DNA from: Klebsiella pneumoniae
Lineage (GTDB): Bacteria > Pseudomonadota > Gammaproteobacteria > Ga0077536
Direction: 5' to 3'
Assembly (NCBI GenBank): GCA_945873015.1
Contig: CAMCBY010000196.1
Span: 1 to 7,474 of the forward strand
DNA length: 7,474 nt
Shown here: positions 1 to 5,238 of the stretch, piece by piece
Numbering within the stretch: the first letter of the stretch is position 1
How the letters are laid out: every line of letters begins with the position of its first letter
Translations under genes and position numbers: made by a program
Notes under the pieces: generated by a model
Told to the model about the DNA's origin: nothing
The model's database searches: none
Seen by the model: the letters and a program-made list of their open reading frames with translations, nothing else

Positions 1-233
1 ACGCCTATCTGCGTGCGGCGATGTATATGCCGGCGATGTCAGCGGTCCGACACGACGAGCGCACCAAGGCTTTTTATGACGCGTTGGTTGGACGCGGCAA
101 GAAGAAAATCCAGGCGTTGTGTGCCGTCATGCGTAAATACCTGACCGGACTGTGGGCGTGCCTTCAACTCGGCACGCCCTTCGACTCAACCAAGCTTTTT
201 AGTGATTGCCATCAAGCCAACGCTTGCAACTGA
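1..233 (+). mobile_element. IS110-family transposase, C-terminal fragment (5' end outside the window)
   Basis: The reading frame is open from base 3 and stops at TGA 231-233, giving the last 76 residues of a transposase. The pattern AYLRAAMYMPAMSAVRHD, followed by a Lys-rich KKKIQALCAVMRKYL stretch and a final GTPFD, is typical of the end of the Transposase_20 domain of IS110/IS116/IS902 proteins. These are DEDD-type recombinases that use a catalytic serine and are guided by an element-encoded bridge RNA; this is family knowledge. The DEDD domain and the catalytic serine would lie to the left of the window, so activity cannot be judged. The ATG at base 21 is internal and is not the start. The gene converges on the minus-strand gene that ends at 254. 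Recognition of the family is firm; subgroup (IS110 or IS1111) is not determined. Confidence 0.88.
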
Positions 234-253
234 ACAGAGTATCTACAGGATTC
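234..253 (+). mobile_element. Probable right end of the IS110-type element
   Basis: Only 20 bases separate the transposase stop from the stop codon of the convergent glutamate-synthase-like gene. The element's right terminus should therefore lie in or very near this stretch, or the neighbouring gene's last codons are part of the element. IS110 elements lack long perfect terminal repeats and usually make no clear target duplication, so the exact junction cannot be read from one end. The short 3' tail leaves no room for a bridge RNA here, so it would have to be at the left end, outside the window. Confidence 0.4.
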
Positions 254-1786
254 TCAGTGGGCGCTGACGGCGCGCACCTCGTCGTAGTCCGGCATCGCCA
301 GCACCCGCACATCGGGATACAACTCATTCATCGGTATCGAACGCCCGTTGCCCTGCACGATGCGGCAGTGGAAACGTTTTAATAAACGCGGCTCCGGCAC
401 GCCGCAGGAATGGGCGATGACACCCACTTCATGGTGCATGGTTTCGGCGTAGCGTCGTACGCGTTCCCATTTGTCGGTGATGTCGAGACCACGCTGCAGA
501 TTTCTATCGTGGGTGGTGATGCCGGTCGGGCAGGTGTTCTTGTTGCATTGAAGTGCCTGAATGCAACCCAAGGCGAACATGAAGCCGCGCGCAGACGTAA
601 CGAAGTCCGCGCCCATACAAATCGCCCACGCCACGTCGCTGGGCGTGACGAGTTTGCCGCTCGCGATGATCTTGACGCGCTCGCGCAAGCCATAACCCTG
701 CAGCTTGTCGACCACCAGTGGCAGGCTTTCGCGCAGCGGCAGGCCAACGTTATCGATGAGGCTCATGGGCGCGGCGCCGCTGCCGCCATCACCGCTGTCG
801 ACGGTGATGAAGTCCGGTGCGCTGTCGAGACCGCGGCGCCAGATCTCCTTGAACAGTTTTTCCAACCAGACGTCCGAGCCAAACACCGCCTTGAAACCGG
901 TCGGTTTGCCGGTCACGCGGCGCACGCGCTCAATCATGTCGAGCAACGCGCCTTCGTTGACGATTTCAGGATGACGATTGGGGCTCAAGGAAGCCTCGCC
1001 AACTTCGATGCCACGAATCATTGCAATCTCAGGTGTGACTTTGACCGCCGGCAGGATGCCGCCCTTGCCGGGTTTGGCACCCTGGCTCATCTTGATTTCG
1101 AACATGCGCACTTGTTCGTGGGCGGCGATGGCACGCAGCTTGTCGTCGTTGAGATGGCCTTCGGCATCGCGCACGCCATATTTCGCGGTGCCGAGCTGAA
1201 ACACGATGTCGGCGCCGCCTTCGAGGTGATAGGGCGACAGGCCGCCTTCGCCGGTGTTCATCCACACCCCGGATTTGCGTGCGCCTTGTGACAAAGCCAG
1301 CACCGCCGGTTTGGAGATCGCGCCGTAGCTCATGCCTGAGATATTAAAAATCGAACTGGTCGTATAAGGCGTGCGACAGTTGGCGCCAATCGTGACATTG
1401 CAGGGCTGGGCAGCGTCTTCTTCCAGGGTCGGATAAGCGGTATTGACGAAGATCACCGTGCCGACGGTGCGCAGATCGCGCGTCGAACCGAAAGCCACCG
1501 TGCTGTCTACGCCCTTGGCGGCGCGATAAACCCACGAGCGTTCGGCGCGGTTGAAGGGCATCTCGTCCCTGTCCATCGCGAAGAAGTACTGGCGGAAATA
1601 TTCACCGAGCGTTTCGAACACATAGCGCAGCCGGCCGATGACCGGATAGTTGCGCCGCACGGCGTGGGTAGTTTGGGTGACGTCGATGACATACAGCACC
1701 GCGATGGCGACGACGCCGAGGCCGAGACACAGCACGAACAGTGCAGCGAGTCCGTTGACGACAGTGAGAAAGGTGATGGACTCCAT
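254..1786 (-). CDS. FMN-binding glutamate synthase family protein, membrane-anchored (GltB central/FMN domain only)
   Basis: This 510-residue protein has the FMN/3Fe-4S synthase domain of glutamate synthase (Glu_synthase family) without the glutaminase domain or the C-terminal beta-helix of full GltB. Residues about 6-34 form one hydrophobic segment, so it is probably anchored in the inner membrane with the catalytic part in the cytoplasm. Visible landmarks are SGMSYGAIS at 150-158, KMSQGAKPGKGG at 232-243, the flavin-site loop SGDGGSGAAP at 331-340, and Cys408, Cys414 and Cys419 with the C-x5-C-x4-C spacing of the GltB 3Fe-4S ligands. The start is supported by CGGAGG about 8 bases upstream of the ATG. 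No gltD or glutaminase gene adjoins it. In the family, such proteins are annotated as ferredoxin-type or archaeal-type glutamate synthases, and related domains act in N-methylglutamate synthesis. The true ammonia donor and substrate are unknown. Family assignment is firm; reaction is inferred. Confidence 0.9.
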   Translation of the reverse strand: MESITFLTVVNGLAALFVLCLGLGVVAIAVLYVIDVTQTTHAVRRNYPVIGRLRYVFETLGEYFRQYFFAMDRDEMPFNRAERSWVYRAAKGVDSTVAFGSTRDLRTVGTVIFVNTAYPTLEEDAAQPCNVTIGANCRTPYTTSSIFNISGMSYGAISKPAVLALSQGARKSGVWMNTGEGGLSPYHLEGGADIVFQLGTAKYGVRDAEGHLNDDKLRAIAAHEQVRMFEIKMSQGAKPGKGGILPAVKVTPEIAMIRGIEVGEASLSPNRHPEIVNEGALLDMIERVRRVTGKPTGFKAVFGSDVWLEKLFKEIWRRGLDSAPDFITVDSGDGGSGAAPMSLIDNVGLPLRESLPLVVDKLQGYGLRERVKIIASGKLVTPSDVAWAICMGADFVTSARGFMFALGCIQALQCNKNTCPTGITTHDRNLQRGLDITDKWERVRRYAETMHHEVGVIAHSCGVPEPRLLKRFHCRIVQGNGRSIPMNELYPDVRVLAMPDYDEVRAVSAH

Positions 1787-1800
1787 GGGCGCAGCCTCCG

Positions 1801-1879
1801 CTACCGGTAGTGCTTGCGGCGCGGCAGGATGGCCGCGCTGCCCGGATCGGCAGCGCCTGGATGGGAGGCCCTTAGGCCT
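1801..1879 (-). promoter_or_regulatory. Structured 5' leader of the glutamate-synthase-like gene: overlapping hairpins and a palindrome
   Basis: Read on the minus strand toward the start at 1786, this stretch contains four structures. The first is a 5-bp hairpin with a 4-base loop (1866-1879). The second is a perfect 8-bp hairpin with a 6-base loop (1835-1856). The third is a perfect 7-bp hairpin with a 6-base loop (1819-1838). The fourth is the 10-bp perfect palindrome CTACCGGTAG (1801-1810), which directly abuts the CGGAGG ribosome binding site. The second and third hairpins share bases 1835-1838, so they cannot both form completely. That arrangement would suit an attenuator or a translation switch, and the palindrome could instead be an operator. 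No known riboswitch class is recognised. The base-pairing is seen directly; a regulatory role is inferred, and GC-rich DNA forms such stems by chance fairly often. Confidence 0.35.
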
Positions 1880-1944
1880 GGGAGCGCAGCAGGTCCCGAG
1901 TCGATAACGGCCGGGGAGGATTAAACCTTGAATGCGCGGGGTGG

Positions 1945-1970
1945 GCCGTCACGGTGGAGAACCGGACGGC
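1945..1970. other. Stem-loop, 10-bp stem with one bulged base
   Basis: GCCGTC-CGGT pairs with ACCG-GACGGC around a 5-base loop, with a single unpaired base at 1951. An outer GAATG/CATTC pairing (from about 1930 and to about 1974) could extend it across an 11-base internal bulge. It lies midway between the small secreted-protein gene and the glutamate-synthase-like gene. No U-tract follows on either strand, so it is not a classical intrinsic terminator. It could belong to a leader RNA of the downstream gene or to a 3' structure of the upstream transcript. Confidence 0.4.
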
Positions 1971-1983
1971 ATTCGAATTTTGT

Positions 1984-2013
1984 ACGGTGACGCCCACCCT
2001 GGGGCGACGCCGT
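1984..2013 (-). terminator. Stem-loop downstream of the small secreted-protein gene (possible terminator)
   Basis: Two 12-base arms (1984-1995 and 2002-2013) surround a 6-base loop; ten of the twelve positions are Watson-Crick pairs. It begins 18 bases after the stop codon of the gene ending at 2032, where a transcript end or a stabilising 3' hairpin is expected. A run of U residues is missing, so termination would be inefficient or Rho-assisted. A smaller overlapping 6-bp pairing (2008-2013 with 2026-2031) is an alternative fold. Confidence 0.35.
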
Positions 2014-2031
2014 GAGGGCCATATGACGGCG

Positions 2032-2325
2032 CTACTTGCCCGCGGCAGTTTGCGCTTCAGTCTTCTTTGCTTCTTCTGTCTTGGCCGCCTCGGCCGAGGC
2101 GCTGTCCTTGGCTGCACTGCCTTTGCCCATGTCCATGCTGGCGCCACACGTCATCTCGCTGCCACCACCGCCACAGCTCTTCTCGCCCTGGTCGGCGGCG
2201 ATACGCATCGCGCCCTGATACTCGACCATGGAGAACGGGTTATCGGAGGCCTGCGCCATGGGCGCAGCGGCCAGCGTGGCGGCAAACGCCGAGGCGGCAC
2301 GGGTCAATGCAAGCTTCTTGTCCAT
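2032..2325 (-). CDS. Small secreted HvfA/bufferin-like low-complexity protein, candidate RiPP metallophore precursor
   Basis: This 97-residue protein has a clear Sec signal peptide: basic start MDKK, an Ala-rich hydrophobic core, and an AQA cleavage site with probable cutting after residue 26. The mature part opens with SDNPFSMVEYQGAMRIA, which resembles the NPF...GYM...A region at the start of HvfA-type proteins. Two E-x-x-C-G units follow (Glu48-Gly52 with Cys51; Glu57-Gly61 with Cys60), echoing the EGKCG core repeats in which HvfB/HvfC-type enzymes modify cysteine to bind copper. Met58, Met64 and Met66 lie nearby, and residues 68-97 are a low-complexity Ala/Lys/Glu/Thr tail. GGAG is 7 bases upstream of the ATG. 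No HvfB- or HvfC-like gene is adjacent; the neighbours are lysS and the glutamate-synthase-like gene. That it is a real secreted protein is quite sure; RiPP precursor status is inferred from motif resemblance, with a simple periplasmic metal-binding peptide as the alternative. Confidence 0.72.
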   Translation of the reverse strand: MDKKLALTRAASAFAATLAAAPMAQASDNPFSMVEYQGAMRIAADQGEKSCGGGGSEMTCGASMDMGKGSAAKDSASAEAAKTEEAKKTEAQTAAGK

Positions 2326-2364
2326 GGGAAATCTCCAAACGTGAGCTGCGGGTCAGGGAGCCAA

Positions 2365-2393
2365 AGTATGCGCATGCCGCGCAGCCGCGGCAA
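2365..2393 (-). promoter_or_regulatory. Possible sigma70-type promoter for the small secreted-protein gene
   Basis: On the minus strand, TTGCCG (2388-2393) and CATACT (2365-2370) are separated by exactly 17 bases. Each matches the consensus at four of six positions. The ATG of the small gene is about 40 bases downstream of the -10 element. It overlaps the hairpin at 2375-2392, so the two readings compete. Confidence 0.25.
2375..2392 (-). terminator. GC-rich hairpin just after lysS (possible weak terminator)
   Basis: TGCCGCG and CGCGGCA form a perfect 7-bp stem around a 4-base loop, starting 14 bases beyond the lysS stop codon. No U-run follows directly, so any termination would be partial. 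It would separate the essential lysS transcript from the small secreted-protein gene. Confidence 0.3.
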
Positions 2394-2406
2394 CCGCACC
2401 GCCTGC

Positions 2407-3906
2407 CTAGCCGCGCGGCCGCATATGCGGAAACAGCAGTACGTCACGAATTGAGGGCGAATCGGTCAACAGCATCACCAGGCGATCGATACCGATGCCC
2501 TCGCCCGCCGTCGGCGGCATGCCGTATTCGAGCGCCGTGACATAGTCCTCGTCGTAGGGCATGGCTTCCTGATCGCCCGAGGCTTTGGCCGCGACCTGGG
2601 CGCGGAAACGCTCGGCCTGGTCATCGGGATCATTCAACTCCGAAAATCCGTTGGCGATTTCGCGCCCGGCGACGAAGAACTCGAAGCGATCCGTGACAAA
2701 CGGGTCGTCGTCGTTGCGCCGCGCGAGCGGCGACACTTCGGCCGGATACTGCGTGATGAACAAGGGGCCATCGAGTTTCGGTTCGGCGGTCTTCTCGAAA
2801 ATTTCGACCAGCACTTTGCCGCGTCCGTAACCCGCTTCCAGCGGCACGTTGAGACGCGCGGCGACCGCACGTGCGCCTTCGTCGCTCGCGAGTTCCGCGG
2901 CACTGACATCGGCATTAAACGCAAGAATCGCTTCGACCACGGTCATACGCGGAAACGGCTGACCGAAGTCGTATTGTTTGCCTTGATACTCGACCACGCT
3001 GTTGCCGAGCACCGCGAGGGTAAGTTCACGCAGCATGGTCTCGGTCAGGTCAATGAGATCGCGATAGTCCGCATAGGCCGCGTAGAACTCGAGCATGGTG
3101 AACTCGGGATTGTGGCGCGGCGACAGACCTTCGTTACGAAAGTTACGATTGATCTCGAACACACGCTCGAAACCACCCACCACCAGACGCTTCAGATACA
3201 GCTCCGGCGCGATGCGTAAGTACAAGTCCATGTCGAGACTGTTGTGATGGGTGATGAAGGGCCGCGCCGCCGCGCCACCGGCCATCACCTGCATCATCGG
3301 CGTCTCGACTTCGAGATAACCGCGATCGTTGAGGAAGCGCCGGATGAACTCCACCACCGCAGTGCGGATACGAAATACCCGACGCGTGTCATCGTTCATG
3401 ATGAGGTCGAGATAGCGCTGCCGATAACGCGCCTCGAGATCGGTCAGACCATGCCATTTGTCCGGCAGCGGCCGCAGCGATTTGGTCAGCAGGCGCAGCT
3501 TGTCGACCACGATCGACAGTTCGCCCTTCTGGGTGCGGAACACCACGCCCTCGGCACCGACGATGTCACCGAGATCCCATTTCTTGAATTCGTCGTAAGT
3601 GCCTTCCGCCAAGGCATCACGTTTGACGAACAACTGAATCGCGCCACTCATGTCTTTGACATGGGCAAACGAAGTCTTGCCCTGCACACGCTGGGTCATC
3701 ATGCGCCCAGCGATGGCGACACGGATCGCAGCGGCTTCGAGGTCAGCGGCACTGCTGTCGGCGTAACGCGCATGCAGATCGCCCGCCAGTGCATCGCGCC
3801 GGAAGTCATTCCGATAGGCATCGCCACTCGCGCGCAACTGTTCGAGCTTGGCGCGACGCTGGGCAATCAGCCCCGCTTCGGTACCGGTTTCTTCGTGATC
3901 GGCCAT
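2407..3906 (-). CDS. lysS: Lysyl-tRNA synthetase, class II
   Basis: This 499-residue cytoplasmic enzyme joins lysine to tRNA-Lys using ATP. The order is that of class II lysyl-tRNA synthetases: a helical N-terminus, an OB-fold anticodon-binding domain (about residues 60-150), then the catalytic domain. Motif 1 is around 191-205 (FLNDRGYLEVETPMM). Motif 2 spans 250-275 and contains FRNEGLSPRHNPEFT. Motif 3 is GEGIGIDRLVMLL at 468-480. The length is normal for the family and the protein ends in FPHMRPRG, close to the usual C-terminus. The start at 3906 gives a full N-terminus, but its ribosome binding site is poor: the nearest purine run, GGGA, is 11 bases away and belongs to the end of the MITE-like element at 3910-4068. 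As in E. coli, lysS follows prfB, but here the element lies between them. Confidence 0.97.
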   Translation of the reverse strand: MADHEETGTEAGLIAQRRAKLEQLRASGDAYRNDFRRDALAGDLHARYADSSAADLEAAAIRVAIAGRMMTQRVQGKTSFAHVKDMSGAIQLFVKRDALAEGTYDEFKKWDLGDIVGAEGVVFRTQKGELSIVVDKLRLLTKSLRPLPDKWHGLTDLEARYRQRYLDLIMNDDTRRVFRIRTAVVEFIRRFLNDRGYLEVETPMMQVMAGGAAARPFITHHNSLDMDLYLRIAPELYLKRLVVGGFERVFEINRNFRNEGLSPRHNPEFTMLEFYAAYADYRDLIDLTETMLRELTLAVLGNSVVEYQGKQYDFGQPFPRMTVVEAILAFNADVSAAELASDEGARAVAARLNVPLEAGYGRGKVLVEIFEKTAEPKLDGPLFITQYPAEVSPLARRNDDDPFVTDRFEFFVAGREIANGFSELNDPDDQAERFRAQVAAKASGDQEAMPYDEDYVTALEYGMPPTAGEGIGIDRLVMLLTDSPSIRDVLLFPHMRPRG

Positions 3907-3909
3907 CTA

Positions 3910-4068
3910 GTGTGCTGTCCCGTGATGAACTTCGATAATTCGCGCGGCCGGCGGAGTGCGAGGCAAGGCGCGCGGAGGAGTGATAGCAGGGCTATTGCGA
4001 CGACAAGTAACGCCGCATGGCGGTTCGAGAGCAAGCCAATTACGAAGATTCATTGCGGGACAGCGCAC
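3910..4068. mobile_element. MITE-like 159-bp element with imperfect terminal inverted repeats
   Basis: Bases 3910-3940 and 4038-4068 form 31-bp terminal inverted repeats. Aligned with one small shift, about 27 positions match, including the common block GCTGTCCCG, then ATGAA, CTTCG and TAATT. The exact centre of the element (3989) is the loop of a perfect hairpin, ATAGC-AGG-GCTAT (3983-3995), so the whole element is built around a central dyad. The interior holds no convincing gene. It fills almost all of the 166-bp gap between prfB and lysS, ending 3 bases from the lysS ATG and 4 bases from the prfB stop. No clear target-site duplication is visible in the flanks. The structure fits a non-autonomous transposable repeat or a large REP-like element. 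Transcribed with prfB-lysS, it would fold into a long hairpin. The family is not identified. Confidence 0.7.
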
Positions 4069-4072
4069 AACC

Positions 4073-5168
4073 TTAAAGCCCCATTTTCAGACTGGCTTCG
4101 ATGAACATGTCGAGCCCACCGTCGAGCACCGCCTGCGGATTGCCGGTCTCGACATCGGTGCGCAGATCCTTGATGCGCGACTGGTCGAGCACATAGGAAC
4201 GGATCTGATGGCCCCAGCCGATATCGGACTTGCTGTCTTCAATCGCCTGCTGCGCTTCCTGGCGCTTGAAAATTTCCTGCTCATAGAGTTTGGCGCGCAG
4301 CATCTTCATGGCCTGATCGCGGTTCTTGTGCTGCGAACGTTCGTTCTGACACTGCACCACGGTATTGGTCGGGATGTGCGTAATACGCACCGCCGAATCG
4401 GTCTTGTTGACGTGCTGGCCGCCGGCGCCACTCGCGCGATAGGTATCGGTGCGTAAATCCGCCGGATTGATATCAATCTCGATGTTGTCATCGATTTCCG
4501 GCGACACGAACACCGACGAGAACGATGTATGGCGACGGTTGCCGGAATCGAACGGCGATTTGCGCACCAGACGATGTACACCCGTCTCGGTACGTAACCA
4601 GCCAAAGGCATATTCGCCGGTGAACTTGACGGTCGCACTCTTGATACCTGCGACTTCACCGGACGACGCTTCCAGCAGTTCCGGATTAAAACCGCGACGC
4701 TCGCCCCAGCGCAGGTACATACGCAGCAGCATTTCCGCCCAGTCCTGCGCTTCGGTGCCACCGGAACCGGCCTGGATATCGAGAAAGGCGTTGTTGGCGT
4801 CCATCTCGCCGGCAAACATGCGGCGGAACTCGAGGTCCGCCAGTTGCGCCTCGGCCTCGGCAACATCTTTCTGCACCGAAGTCGCGGTATCGAGGTCATC
4901 TTCCTCGTCGGCGAGATCGAGCAGATCGCACGCATCGGTCAGACGCTTGGAAAGTTTGTCGAGGGTCACCACCACCCGTTCAAGGGCGACACGCTCGCGG
5001 CCCAGTTCCTGGGCATGTTCGGGATTGTCCCAGACCTTGGGCTCAGCCAGCAGGCGCTCGACTTCTATCAGACGTTCGGCTTTTTCAGCGTAGTCAAAGA
5101 TACCCCCGTAACGCTTCGATGCGGGACTGCATGTCTTTGATGGCGTTGTAGGTGGGATTGAGTTCCAT
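4073..5168 (-). CDS. prfB: Peptide chain release factor 2 (RF2), expressed through a programmed +1 frameshift
   Basis: RF2 reads UAA and UGA stop codons and releases the finished peptide. The gene is in two frames: ATG at 5168 encodes 24 residues (starting MELNPTYNAIKDMQ) up to an in-frame UGA at 5096-5094. The ribosome then slips +1 at CUU and continues with GAC at 5095, giving 340 more residues, in total 364 against 365 in E. coli. The codon-recognition tripeptide SPF is at 204-206 and the catalytic GGQ at 249-251 within SGAGGQHVN. The residue matching E. coli K-12 Thr246 is Ala here, as in most bacteria. AAGG lies about 7 bases before the ATG. recJ ends 70 bases upstream. Regulation is by RF2 itself: scarce RF2 slows reading of the UGA and favours the shift. 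Automatic gene callers may wrongly start the gene at 4975 or call it broken. Confidence 0.97.
5093..5108 (-). promoter_or_regulatory. prfB: prfB programmed +1 frameshift site
   Basis: On the minus strand the sequence reads CGG GGG TAT CTT TGA C. It has the three known elements of the RF2 autoregulatory signal: an internal Shine-Dalgarno-like run of G (5103-5107), three bases later the slippery CUU codon (5099-5097), and the weakly terminating UGA followed by C. Leu-Arg-Gly-Tyr-Leu before the stop and Asp-Tyr after the shift equal the E. coli residues. Confidence 0.97.
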
Positions 5169-5191
5169 GACGACCTTGAAATAAAGAGTTG

Positions 5192-5215
5192 AAAAGCCGC
5201 GTTATTGTAACGGCT
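5192..5215 (-). terminator. Hairpin with short U-run between recJ and prfB
   Basis: On the minus strand AGCCG-TTA pairs with TAA-CGGCT around a CAA loop, with a 2-base bulge on the 3' arm, and is followed by TTTT. It lies in the 70-base gap, about 24 bases after the recJ stop and 24 bases before the prfB ATG. The bulge and the four-base U-run suggest a weak terminator or attenuator that could lower read-through from recJ into prfB. No convincing prfB promoter was found in the same gap. Confidence 0.4.
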
Positions 5216-5238
5216 GGGCGGACGATGACCAACCGCAG

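Noticed and set aside
410..1291. Long open frame on the plus strand (293 residues) antisense to the glutamate-synthase-like gene
   Set aside because: It is the mirror of a well-supported gene in GC-rich DNA, has no recognisable domain, and its composition (many His, Ala, Arg) is that of a shadow frame.
1970..1985. TTCGAAT resembling a tRNA T-loop
   Set aside because: No acceptor, D or anticodon arms could be fitted around it; it is only a short palindrome.
1932..2015. Plus-strand 27-codon frame preceded by GGAGG at 1915-1919
   Set aside because: The spacing of 12 bases is too long, the peptide has no recognisable features, and the stretch is better explained by stem-loops.
1954..2454. Plus-strand open frames of 157-166 residues over the small secreted-protein gene
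   Set aside because: The minus-strand frame has a signal peptide, a good ribosome binding site and family-like motifs; the plus frames have none of these.
3244..4104. Plus-strand open frame (286 residues) over the lysS N-terminal half and the MITE-like element
   Set aside because: It is antisense to lysS and runs through the inverted repeats; no family resemblance and no ribosome binding site.
4073..4975. prfB called as a 300-residue gene starting at 4975, or as a frameshifted pseudogene
   Set aside because: The canonical programmed frameshift signal upstream restores a full-length 364-residue RF2.
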